Source: Tetrahymena thermophila SB210 (Eukaryota; Ciliophora; Oligohymenophorea; Hymenostomatida; Tetrahymenidae). From it: a stretch of 64,000 nt of DNA. The position numbers and the translations under genes were made by a program. The stretch is from assembly GCF_000189635.1 (NCBI RefSeq), contig NW_002476163.1, forward strand, positions 620,001 to 684,000, in the 5' to 3' direction. Shown here piece after piece: positions 25,521 through 37,276 of the stretch; the first letter of the stretch is position 1, and each line of letters begins with the position of its first letter. The notes below the pieces were generated by a model. It ran no database searches, had not been told where the DNA came from, and saw only the letters and a program-made list of their open reading frames with translations.

Positions 25521-28500
25521 ATGACTACTTTGAACACATCAAAGAGAGTAAATTGATTTTAAACTTAAAATGATAAACTGAAAAATTGTTTAATATAGAT
25601 GGACAGATCTATGGTAATATTCTAAATAAATACAAATTAGTAGGAAATAGACTTGTAGATTTATTCAATAGAATTAATATTTCTTAATTCAAAAAGATAT
25701 CTGAGAAGAGTGTGGCAGGGTTTCGTGTTGGTAAAAATAATGAAAAAAATATAGAACAATGGTAGTTTATCCCAAAGGATGTAAACATTTTACAGCTTGC
25801 TTGCACTTCAGGAAATTGGTTTTGCTTATCAAGTAAGCAATTTAAAATTAATATAAATTACATTTTAAAAACTGGAATAATAAGCTTCTGGATGGCTTTT
25901 TTCATGGGGATCTAAAACAGAATGCTTGGGAAGAAAACTAAATGCAGATGATGCTAGAAATCCAACAAGGATTAACATTTAAAATACTTTGATTGTAGCT
26001 ATTGCGACAGGAAGAAACCATGTTTTAGCTTTGAATGAGAGAGGAGAAGTATATACTTGGGGTAAAAACGATTTTGGTCAAGTAAAATAATATAAATATA
26101 ATAATTTACTCTAAAAAATGTATATTTTAAAATGACAATTAAATTTTAAAAATCAGTTAGGTCATGGAAACAAATTACCAGTAGATGAACCGAAGTAGGT
26201 TTTAGTATGTTTAAATTAAAATTGATTTCAATGAAATTTATTCTATACTTTTAGTCAATTCAAAAAGATTAGATTGTCTAAATATATGCAGGTGATGAAT
26301 GCTCATTCGCTGTAAATAAGAGAGGTTTGGTTTATGCATGGGGATAAGTAATAAAACATTTTTTTTAATTAAAATGTTAATTAATTGATTATTTTAGAAT
26401 TCTAATAGGCAGGTTTCTGATAAAGAAACGGAATATGAAGATACTCCTAATCCATTAGTTTAATGTCCATGGGATAATACTTTGTCAACTAGAATAGTTT
26501 ATGGCAGAGACAATGCCTCATATATTTACCATGGTATCTATTAATTTTAATAATTACAATTTCAAAATTAAACTTTTAATTTTTATCGTCTAGTTTAGTT
26601 CAATCTTTTTAATGATAAATACCAATAAAAATCATAAAATAACCTAATTGCGCCAAGTAGTTAGAGCAATATTTTAGACTTAGGAGGTATTGGAGGTGGA
26701 GGAGGAGGTATGAGTTAGCTTCATGGAGGAGTTTCAAACTTGACTGCTCCATAGCTCTACAGCTATTCATAAACTATTAAAAAAATGGATTATTAAATTA
26801 AGGATTTATAAAAAACATGCGAAGAGTATAAACAAAAACTCAAATAAAAAGGTCACATATTTGGTGATGAAAAAGCAAGTGAAGATCAAGAATCTAACTA
26901 GAAATAAGGAGTAGGAGGAGATGTAAAATAATAATAATAATAATAAATTTGAATTAAAATTATATTTATCAATAAAAAAAAAGTAGAAAAATGATTAAAT
27001 TCTAATTGATATCACTATCAATTTAAATGAATTGGCAAGGGAAAGATAAGACTTGGTAATTTATATTTCATTTGTAATAAAATTTTGTTCAAAGTTTTAC
27101 ATTTATTTAGGAAACTAAAATTAAGACCATCAATATGGAAAAAGACAGCTTAGAAAAGGAAATACAAGTTTATAAGAAAGAAGAAGGTAAATAAATAAAT
27201 AATTAAAATATGAATAAATGACTAAATAACATTTTTGCTTATTTTTTGAATATATATTTGAGGTTAAAAATTTATTTTAATGAAAGTAAATCAAATGCTA
27301 TTTTTAAAAATATTTAGAATAGCTTTAGAAAAAAGAAGAGGAGTTTATTCAGAATAAAAAGAATTATGAATTTTAAATTAGGGAAATATTGAAGAGCAAA
27401 AACTAAACTGCAAATTAAACTCAGAGATTAACTGAACTATAGAGGAATTTAATGACAACCAAAGAAATATTATAGTGAATAATCTTAAACTTATTATTTT
27501 TTCAATAATTTATTAAATATTATTACAGGAGTAATGATGACTTAAAAAATAAAGCTATTATGAAGCAAAATAATAGCGAAGAAGCTAAAAACAAAGCTAA
27601 ATCTAGCTTAAGTGAACTTGAAAGAAGAGTAAATCATATTAATTCATAAATTAAATTCAATTTTAATTCTTCTTTAAATAAATAGAGAGAAGAAATCGTG
27701 AAAAAAGAAAATATGTTTACTACAATTAGAGAAGAGAGAAAGAAGTATCTTAAATCAGCAATATTTGATGAAAAAAAAGTAGATTTAGAAAAATGGATTA
27801 TTATTATACACTCTCAGCTAAAGCAGCTGAAAGAAACCGGAATCAAAGAAATTTGCAGAAAATAATTTGAGTAAAATAAATTTAAAGATGAAAAAGGGCA
27901 GAAAGATTAGCAAGGTGTTTTAGATACTAAGCAGAGATAAGTTGAGTTAAGTTTTACTGGTATTGATGATTTAGCTAAGAAAAGTAATTCTAGTATTGAG
28001 TAAAAAATATAGCTTAATTTTCTTATTTCTAATTTTAAATCATTATTTAATAATTTAGAAAAATCTAAAAAGGACTAAAAGAAATTAAGCTTAATCCGAA
28101 TGATCCTTCTTCTGATATCATAAGTAAAGTTGTTGAAATAATAGATGATAATATAATATGCAGAAAATAGGTAAATATGCATACAATTTAAATATTTATA
28201 TGTATTAAAATATATATCTAATTAGATAAATGACTTAACTGTTGGCCTGCTAATTTAAACTAGTACGAGAAACTAACAATTTTAGTTAAGTTTAATGAAG
28301 CAGGAAGCAGAGTTTGATGAAGACTCAAATTCTTAAGCTCAAGAAGAAGAGGATGAAGACTACATCAGAAGATAAATTTTAAAGAAATATGATAAGATCA
28401 AAGAGAGATAATAAAATGAATATGAATTACTTAGAGAGTATGTCCAAAACTAAAAGTTAGGAAGAGAAATGCATGATCCTTTATATGGTGAAGATAGATA

Positions 28501-28630
28501 TAAAAAATAACAAAAAGTAAATAAAGACGCAAATAAATAGGTAAATTATTTATTTTTTAAAAAAACCTTTTGATAAATTTATTTTAATTTTTAAAAATAG
28601 AAAAGTGGAACTGGTCTTTTCTTTTTCTGA
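25521..28630 (+). CDS. RCC1-repeat protein with long coiled coil (14 exons)
   Basis: Fourteen exons with consistent phases: 25521-25547, 25607-25832, 25885-26081, 26157-26204, 26255-26347, 26398-26533, 26594-26922, 26984-27055, 27111-27186, 27318-27474, 27529-27999, 28059-28170, 28226-28540 and 28601-28630; 762 residues. Residues about 60-230 hold RCC1-type blades, recognisable by SGWLFSWGSK, GEVYTWGKNDFGQLGHGN and GLVYAWGQNSNRQ. Only about three blades are clear, so the propeller is partial or divergent. A Gly-rich linker (GGIGGGGGG) follows, then Lys/Glu/Gln coiled coil to the end, which is KSGTGLFFF. Introns are 46-153 nt. RCC1 propellers serve as Ran exchange factors or protein-binding modules; coupled to a coiled coil and without the canonical seven blades, a scaffold or ciliary/cytoskeletal role is more likely than RanGEF, but that is inference. 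Exon 4 could end at 26198 instead of 26204, in the same phase. Confidence 0.88.
26926..26944. repeat. TAA trinucleotide run in an intron
   Basis: A short (TAA)n run just after the donor site of the seventh intron of the RCC1 gene. It is part of the intron because the next exon resumes in phase at 26984. Confidence 0.75.
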
Positions 28631-29420
28631 TTTAAAGTATATCAAAATATATCTAAGTGCTAACTGCTTAATTTTATTTTTTGTTTGTTTTTTATTTTTA
28701 AATCAGTAAATAAATTTTATTTTATAAAACAAAATTAATATTTCCTTTTTGAATACAAACATAAAATTAATTGCTTTTTGATGAATTAAAAAATTTGAAA
28801 GTTATGAGGATATTACTTACAATTAATTATTTATTTTGATCCAAAAAACAATCAGTTTACTCCGAGGATAATACAAAACTAATTACATTAAAAAAATAGC
28901 AAACAATTTATTTAAATTATTAATTAATGTAATTTTTATTAATTTTATTTAAATTTATTTGGAAGGTTTTTTACAAATCTTTTAATATTAAATTTGCAGA
29001 ATTTTAAATATTTAATAATTTTGAAAACGTTAATATAATAAATTTATGGTATAGTTAGATTTTTTTAATTAAAAATTTAATTTATAAAACAATATAAAGA
29101 TTATATAATAGAGATCATAGATCTATGTATGAATATTTATATGATTTTTATTAAAAAAATAATCATTTTATAGATATATTAATCTTTTTTTAATTAGATT
29201 CTTTTTAGTAACTTATTTTTGCATTAAAAATTGCTAATAAATTATTATTTTTCAGGCTTTATTTATTATTAATTAATTAACTTTCTTTGTGATTAATTTA
29301 AATAACTGCATTAATTTAATACATGTTTATATTATTGTGTTTTTTGAGTGATTATTAAATGTAATTAAAATACATTTTTATGTTTTTATGTTTAAATAAT
29401 TTATTTAGACTCTTTATTTC
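28631..29420. other. Intergenic region between convergent genes
   Basis: About 0.8 kb of A/T-rich DNA between the 3' ends of the RCC1 gene (+) and the MT-A70 gene (-). No gene was seen; it should hold both polyadenylation regions. Confidence 0.6.
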
Positions 29421-31710
29421 TCACTTTTCGATGACACTTATCCAACCAGGGCGATAATTATCAGTGCTAGCAAATCTATTTTAATTAATAATTTTTTAAG
29501 TTTTTAAATAGTAAAAATATTAACTAATTTTACAGTTCCATCATTTTAAGGTGTTTATCTACACCAGGAATAAATTAAGCTTTTGGCAATAATGTTTCTA
29601 TCATCTGATAAACATATTCTTTCATCATAGTGTCTACTTCTATTTAAAATAAATAAATTATATGTCAAAATATATAGAGATTTTAGGAGTTTTGTTTTAC
29701 TTGAAGGGTCTTGCTCATCTGTAACTTCAAAAACTACATCAGAAGTTCTCTAATGTCTGAGCTCTAATTTTTAATTTTTATCTCCAATCTAATTTTTTTT
29801 TTTTAAATAAGAATACATTTTTATGATATTTAAAATGGAATTACTCTTCTAAACATAAGGAGTGTATGTCTAGTTTTTTTAAAGTAAGGGTAATTATTTC
29901 TTAAAAATAGGTTATTGATGTCGGTTGATTTTAGTATATCTAAATTATTCATAACAAATTTCTTTTCTTAGGTAACTTGTTCTATGCTTTTTTCTATTGG
30001 TTTATTTACAGATGGAGTTTAAACTGGGTCTTCCTCAAATAGCTTTTAAATACTAGGAACAGAGGACTTTTTTAAAAGTTTGTTTTTCTTTTATGTAATA
30101 TCATCAGGAGTTTACTATTTTCTTGCTTAATCAGAATCTTCACTATGGTTATCTTGTATTTAATCAGAAAATTTAGAAGTATCTTTTAAGGTCAAATCGC
30201 TTGTTATGGCTTCATTATTTGTATTGTTAGTTGAGGCTGTTGAATTCTATGAATCTTCGTCTTTGTGGTTGATAGATTAAAGGCATTTGTTTAAGCCTAA
30301 AAACATAATTGAAAAGTTTTCGATATATGTAAATCCTTTTTGTTCCATGATTTCTACTATTTATCCTAAAATTTCTTTTTCGCTCCAAATAAATAAGATT
30401 CCATTTTTCATTAAAGAGAGAGGAATTTTTAAGTTACTTAAATCATTTATATTTAATCCTTCTTTTTCTTTTCTGCTCTTAACTTTCCAAAGAGCATTTA
30501 TAAATAAAGCTTACAAATTAGCTCCATATTTACTCAAATCAGATTTAAATATATTCTTCACATTAACAACTCTATTTTTAGATTTTTAAATAATATTAAA
30601 GCATGATAAAAAATTGCTCTGGCTTCATATCAAATTTGATTTAATTATGAATTAATTTATTTTTCCATTTGTTTATTCATTCATTCAAGATTTTAATTAA
30701 TTCAATCTAGTTTAATAAATTTCTCAAAATTAGAAATCTAAGAATAAAATACAAAATAAAATATTACTTGCATTTGTTATCTGTTTCTGAGGCTGACTTT
30801 AAAGGAATTTTATCATTTCTCCACTTAAGAAGGAGAGAGAGTTAATTGTCAGGGGATCTTTAAATTATAAATGAAAAAATAAATACTTTTTCAAATTGCG
30901 AAAGATGGCATTCATAAATGCTAATATAAACTGACAAATCTTAAGCTTGTTTTTTTTTGCATTTTTAAGGATGAATTTAAATAACTATTTGCTTTCTATT
31001 TTTCTTTCTTTCTTTTTTAAAGTGAACTAAAAATAAAATGTAGAACTATGAGTAAGAGTTTTCAAAATTTCACTATGAAACACGCATATCTTTCTAAAAA
31101 CGCATGCTTAAATGCTAAAGCATCCATTTTAGAGTATAAATTCGTATTTAACGAGTTTTAAATAGTGAAATAATTAGGATTACGTAGGGCAGGGAGTCAT
31201 GGGTATTTAAAAAATATAAGAAAAAACTAAGGGGAATTAAATAATAGTATTAGCTTATGGAATGTCATAATAAAAATAACATAAAAAGATAAATACAAAT
31301 TTTTTTTGCGAGGGTAGGTTTTGCGTGGTCCTAAAGATTTAGAGCGCCCTCTTGCGTTAGAAACCCTAGAAGGTGTCTTACTGCGAGAATCGGCCTTTTT
31401 CAATGGCTTTCTGCCCCTCTTTTTGGAGCGAGAACGATTTCTGGCGGGTTTATTATCCTTTTTAAAAAGAAAGAAAGCAATTTTGTATGGGCTAATTTGG
31501 TAATTTATTGCTTGAAGAGAGAAAAAAAAGAATAATTACCTCTTCTAAATCATCAAAAAAGTCTTCGAGCTTACCGTTAGAGAGCTATAAGTAATCAACC
31601 CTGTTTATTTACAAAATTTATGTTCAGGTTCACTAAAAATAACATGTTTTAGTATTATATTTGCAAAATTTGCTTATTATAACGATATAATTTTTTGTTT
31701 ATTGCGCCAT
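29421..31710 (-). CDS. MT-A70-family protein lacking DPPW (MTA9-like)
   Basis: Eight exons, all phases consistent: 31710-31684, 31584-31540, 31457-31297, 30857-30768, 30571-29845, 29788-29701, 29639-29534 and 29475-29421; 432 residues. Residues about 25-80 are strongly basic with RSRSKKRGRK- and SRSK-type runs. From about 115 an MT-A70 fold is recognisable: LSNLKIPLSLMKNGILFIWS, then KGFTYIEN, a low-complexity insert, KKTRHTLLMFRR, RTSDVVFEV, YQMIETLLPKA and the ending LFASTDNYRPGWISVIEK. These match the METTL3/MT-A70 order. Where catalytic DPPW is expected, the sequence reads NALW (133-136), so methyl transfer is unlikely. In ciliates the inactive MT-A70 partner is MTA9, which pairs with MTA1 plus two DNA-binding proteins to form the DNA N6-adenine methyltransferase. 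I infer this is MTA9 or a close paralogue. The first two exons are the least certain part; the first donor (GTTATA) is atypical. Confidence 0.82.
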
Positions 31711-34544
31711 ATCAATATAAAAAGAAGTAGTGACACAGACAGTGCTTTTTCACTAGCTTTTTCCTTTTTTTCTTGCGCTAAAATGGATTTTAAAATGCTA
31801 AGAATTGAATTTTGTAATATATCTGCAATCTAATTCTATTACTTCTTGGATGCTGTTCTTGTACTTAACCTTATTGGTTCCTATTCCTATTTTTTTGGTG
31901 CCTTTTGTATTATATTATAATTATTAAAATCACTGCAAAATATATTATTAATTACCATTTAAACTGATTTGTTATTGATTTTTCTTTCTTTCTTTTAAAA
32001 AATCAGAAATCTTTCTTCTTATTGTTATTTTTTTATTTCTTTTTACTATCATTCTCACTCACTCACTAACTCTCTTTCTTTAGATTATAATCCGCCTTTT
32101 CTTTCTAATTTGCTCCAATACATTCATATTCGCGCACAGTTTGTTTTTTTACAAAGAAATATTCTTCATTCATATTTTAGCTCATTATTTCATTTAAACT
32201 GGTTACCATTTATTAGTAAATAGAATACATATTATTACTCTTTATTTTATTTTATTCAAGAAAAAAAATAATTTAATTAATTGATTTGCTGGAATCAATG
32301 GTTAAGTATTATAATAATTGCTGGAATCAAGAGTTACATATCTTACATTTACTTGCTTAAAAATACAATAAAATGGAAGAGTTTCAAATTTAATCACTTT
32401 TATAATAGATATGCTTTTAATTTAGTTTTTTTAATAATTATTATTGGGGAGTTTATAAAAGATAATATTTTAAAACCATTTCATATTCTAAATAAAATTT
32501 TATTTTAATTTTTTTTAAAAACATATGAAACATATAAAAATACCTTCTCCATCACAAAAATAATTATTTAAATTAAATCATAATGAAATGCCTTTATAAT
32601 TTATTAATTTTATATGAAAATATGAAAATATTTATTTATTTGTAACATTTGCTTTAGAAATTAGTAGTATTTTTTTGTAAACAAAATTAAATTTATATAT
32701 CACAAATCCCTTCTAATTAATTAATTAATTTATATTTTTATTATTAAAATTTAGCAAACATTATTTTTTTATACATACATTATAAATTAGCAACTATTTA
32801 CGAATTCTAATATCTTAGATGAAATTATATAAGTAAATCATGATATTTTATTTATGCTTTTCTTAAATTTTTAATAAATTAATCTCTACTTTATAGTAAA
32901 ATTTATTGTAACAATCTAAACTGTAAAAACAATCAAATTACTTGCTATTAAAGTATTATGTACTGAGTTTTTAGGTTAAAGAGAAGTATTATTAGAGCAT
33001 GTGCAACATATTATAAAAATACAGATGCGAGTTTAACCAAAACTCATCTTAAGCAAGCTGAAATAATTATATAGTTACACTTAATAAATACACAGTATTC
33101 ACTCAATATCTCTTGCTATTTTTACAAGAACATTATGACGTTAAAATTTACAACTTGAAAGGAAAAATTAAAAGGAAGAAGCTAACTTAAACATGACCAT
33201 TAACTTTGAATCCCTAAATTATTAAGTGAATGAATAACCAAAATTATTCAAATGAGTATTTGAATTACATTAAGTGGGAAAGAAAAATTTATTAAATATT
33301 TTTGTAAAAAATATTATTAATTTAAAAAATAATTGCTAAATAAAATAGTTTTTTTCTACATTCTATCAATCAATTATTTATAATTTTTACTTTTGACATT
33401 TTTATATCAAAATTTAGATATATTTTCTTAAAGATTTTAGGATTTAAATATACTTTTACTTATTTTATAAATTTATATTATTTAAGTAATTTTTTTTTTT
33501 TGAAAGTACAACAAATCTAAATTACTTACTATCAATCAATAACTTGGTATATTTAATAGTAAAATTATTTAAACATTTAAATTATATTTTATATTTATAG
33601 TAATTTTAAATGATCAAATATACTATTAAAAAAAATATTTAGAGGTATATTGTTTAAAGTTAAACAAAAATAATCAAAATGCTTATATGGTACTATCTAA
33701 AGCTTAAAAATAAATTAAATTTTATCTTTATGAGCAATAGTTATGATATAACTAAAGAAGATAAACTTATAAATTAAATTACTATTGAGCTTTTGAAATA
33801 AGAGATTAATTCCTATTTTTAGAAAAATATTTTTAAAAAATAAAATTAATTATTGTAATTTTTTCATTTTGTGCATACGCTTTTTCATTTCAATTTCATT
33901 TTTTTTGTGGTTTTTAATATAAATACCAATTATTTAATAAAATGATTAATATAAATTATTCAAGATTGTTGAAAATTAAAATATCTTGTCATTTGAATTC
34001 CAATTTAAATAAATTGAATTTATTTTTTGATTTGAGTGTTTATTAAAAAACAAATGTATTTATTTTTAGTATTTGCTGTAAAATAAATTTTTATTTTTAA
34101 TAATCATTATTTTTTTTAATTTAATAAATTTATTTTATTTTTTTTTGGATTTTAATATTAAAAAATGTAAAGTATTTGTCAAAAGTGATATAATTAGAAG
34201 CAAAATTATGCTTTTAATTTAAATAATCAATAATACTTTAATATAATAGTAAAAGAAAATAAATAATATAGAGGATTTATTTATATATTTGGATAGTTTT
34301 AAAGAATGTAAAATATTATAATGTATTAAAATGACACTGTTTAGAAATTTTAAGTTTTGAATTCAATTTAACAAATTTTTAAATTTAAAAATAGCAATTA
34401 AGAGGGAAATTTTATAATCTATATCAGATCAAATACTAATTAAATAGATAATAAATAGGAAAAATATTTATTATAATTAGTTAAATTAATTAATATTAAT
34501 ATTCTGTATCTTTTTAAAACTCAATACAATTAATCTAAGATAAA
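31711..34544. other. Long divergent intergenic region
   Basis: About 2.8 kb between divergent genes, probably holding both promoters. It is AT-rich. On the minus strand about 31740-31920 is slightly less AT-rich and has a short open frame of basic composition, which may be the 5' UTR of the MT-A70 gene or an unrecognised exon. No other coding signal was seen. Confidence 0.55.
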
Positions 34545-36279
34545 ATGATTCAAGATATTCCTCAAGCTTAAGATTAAACATTAGAAAATGTATTTATTTC
34601 AGGAATAGATCCCTCTGTTACAGAAAAAGAATTATAAGGTGGATATTTAATCATAAAAATAAAGTGAAGCCATAAACATTTTGCTTTTGAATATTTATAC
34701 ATTAAACTTTATTGCTACTTTATGAAATATTTTTTACATGAGCAACGATAACTAAAAAACCTATTTATTACTTATCCCACATATTGCACATTTTAGGAAA
34801 ATATATATCTTAAAGTTTTTGTGCAGAAGGTTGTGTTATTTTTTGTTAATATTACCTTATCTCGTAATTTTTTAAAGAAATCAAATTTTAAGTAGCAACT
34901 GTTTTTGTAAATATCAATGCAAATGTTTTTCAGTCATGGCTAATGAATAATATTTAACGAAATAAATTGAAAATAAAATAGATTTAATTAGGTTTACAGT
35001 AGGATCACAACTACAAATTTCGATTAGCAAAATTATAGCTGCAGGATAGGAAAGACTTCTCGGAGAAGTAAAATGCAAGCTTGAAGAAGCAACTATTCTT
35101 CACCACAAGCTCAATAATACTCATCTCAAGAATTGCTTTCTTAAATTAGTCCCTTAATCTTGCATGAAAAGCATTATTATCCAAAATCTTCCTAAAGTAT
35201 TCAATGAAAAGGACTTATTTAAGATTTTAAACGAACTTACTCCAAATTCTTTGAAAAGAATTATTATTGCAGATAATCCAGAAGTTGTTGGGTATGGAAT
35301 TTTTTAAGCACAATTTATTAACCTTAATATTAACTTGGTATTATTTTAATAATATGTAAAGAGAAACAGTGGGAGTAGCTGTAGCAATATATCAAAATTA
35401 TGAATTGGCATTGAAAGCTATTAAGGCACTCAAGCAACAAGGCGAATTATTTAAGTGTAAGATAGATGTATGCTGGAAAGAACCTGATTTCGATATAATC
35501 AAGGAGCTTTCGATGCAAACAAAAGTTCTTTGTGTTAAGAATATATCTTCATGCACAGAAACAAGCAAAATAAAAGATGCTTTTTCAGTTTATGGAACAG
35601 TAGTTAGAATTTAGAGATACTCAACACATGCTTTTGTTGAATTTTTAAATATAGAAAGCGCTAAAAATGCTTTAGCTGCTTTAAGTGATAAGAGGTTTGA
35701 AGGTGGAATAATATGGCATATCTACCCAGCTAAGAAGTTAGATATTGAAAGGTAAAATAAATATATTTTCATTTATTTATTTAAAAATTTACTTTTCTAC
35801 TTTAGAGAAATATGAATTTAAATTAATTAAAATATATTTTTTAATAAAGACAATACGAAGATGTTGATAAAAACAGAACATTCTCAAAAAATTTTTTACC
35901 TGAAACAGACCAATAAATTTTAAGAAAGTTTTTATTTGACGGATAACTCCCTGCCCTAGATAGCAAAGTAAGCTAAACTGCATCAAATTTGCTTTAGCAC
36001 ATTAAAAGTATGCAATAAAATATGATAAACTCGCTTTAAATCAAGGCAGACACATATAGATAGCTTTAAAATAGCATGAATCCTCAGTAAAACAATAACA
36101 ATAATAATAACAATAATTTGAATAACTTGCCAATTTAGTAATAAATCCCTGTTTAAAACATGATGAATATGTAAGGGGCAATGAATATGAACTAATTCTA
36201 AATAAATCCAATCTAAGCAAGCAGTAATAATAATATTAATATGAATATGGGAATGTAATAATAGTGGGGTATGAACTGA
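34545..36279 (+). CDS. Three-RRM RNA-binding protein, hnRNP Q/R type
   Basis: Four exons: 34545-34638, 35000-35291, 35362-35751 and 35850-36279, 401 residues. RRM1 starts at NVFISGIDPSVTEKELQ in exon 1 and continues in exon 2 to CFLKLVP. RRM2 starts at MKSIIIQNLP (about 87) and includes VGVAVAIYQNYELALKAI. RRM3 starts at KVLCVKNISSCTE and includes STHAFVEFLNIESAKNAL and YPAKK. The order and the RRM3 start resemble SYNCRIP/hnRNP R, which control mRNA stability, splicing and translation. The C-terminal 120 residues are Asn/Gln/Met-rich, with a poly-Asn run at about 36093-36117. RRM1 is short in its first helix as modelled, so the 361-nt first intron may hide a mini-exon or use another donor. 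The tandem RRM2-RRM3 part is secure. Confidence 0.88.
36093..36117. repeat. AAT/AAC codon repeat encoding poly-Asn
   Basis: A trinucleotide AAT/AAC run in the C-terminal exon of the RRM protein that encodes eight or so consecutive Asn residues. Mixed codons suggest some selection at the protein level. Confidence 0.85.
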
Positions 36280-37276
36280 AAAAGAGTTATTAAAGAAATT
36301 ATTTATTTACTATTTTAATTTTAAAGTAAACAGTATTTATTAATTCAATACTTTATACATTTAATAGTATTATTTTATAGAGTTGAAACTTAATTTCCTC
36401 TCATTAATTATCAATTGCTTGATTTTTGCTAATTTAATTAAAAAACAAAATTAAAAAAAATTTCTAATTAATTTTTCATATAAAAAAAAAAGTAAATAAA
36501 AATAAAATTAAATTTATCTCTTTGATTATTTTTTAAGAGTCTACTTGCTTACTTTTATATTTATTAAATAAATTTATTGGTTAAACTTTAAAAAATATAT
36601 AGGAGTATTTTTTTTAATAGTTAGCTTACCTTGCAATTAACTTGTGGGGCTGCTTAACCAAACAAAAAAAAAAATTAGTTAAGTGTAAAGCAGCATTTAA
36701 TAAGAAAAGTAATAGACAATTTTAAAGTGAAAAATAATTTCTAAATTAAAAGTAAATAAATACTTGCATCGAATTTTTTAAAACAAATTCAAATAAATTC
36801 AAAACAATTTGTAAATTTATATTGCATCTTTGATTTTTTAAAAAGGAATTACAAATAAACAAAAACATACATACCATTGGTACTTATATACAGAAAATGA
36901 AAAACATTTGACTAGTGAATGAATTAATTTTTTAGCTGATTTATGAATTTATTAATGAGCGAGTAAAAGAGGTCTTAGTTCACTAAATAATTTTTTAGAA
37001 TAATTCATAAAACAATAAACAATTTAATTAATTAAAGTAAAATACAAAATCATTACTCATAAATAAGCAAACAATTATTTTTTAATGCAAATTTTTTTCT
37101 AAGTTAGATATTATTAATTAATGAATTCATTTATTAAAATAGATTCTTATTCGATAATACTTTTATAATCTGTAAATTAAGTAGAGATCTTACAATTAAA
37201 GTAAGATATAAATAATTATTTTTCAAATTGAACTTTTAAGAATCTTAAGACGAATAAGTGAAATAATCATTTAGCT
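36280..37276. other. Intergenic AT-rich stretch
   Basis: About 1 kb with no coding signal. It should include the 3' UTR of the RRM gene and the promoter of the PX-domain gene. Confidence 0.6.

Noticed and set aside
30287-30589. 100-codon open frame on the plus strand
   Set aside because: It is antisense to the main MT-A70 exon, whose protein is conserved; the plus-strand frame has no recognisable protein and arises from the AT-rich composition.
30830-30858. 29-nt intron inside the MT-A70 gene (GTATTT..TTTAAAG)
   Set aside because: It is shorter than the other introns, and the donor at 31296 spliced to 30857 gives a better and phase-consistent protein.
31321-31503. 60-codon plus-strand frame rich in Arg/Glu/Leu
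   Set aside because: It is antisense to the basic exon of the MT-A70 gene and extends past that exon into intron sequence, so it is a shadow.
32281-32508. 75-codon frame rich in Ile/Phe/Lys
   Set aside because: It has no ATG at a sensible place, composition equals the background, and it lies in an otherwise gene-free region.
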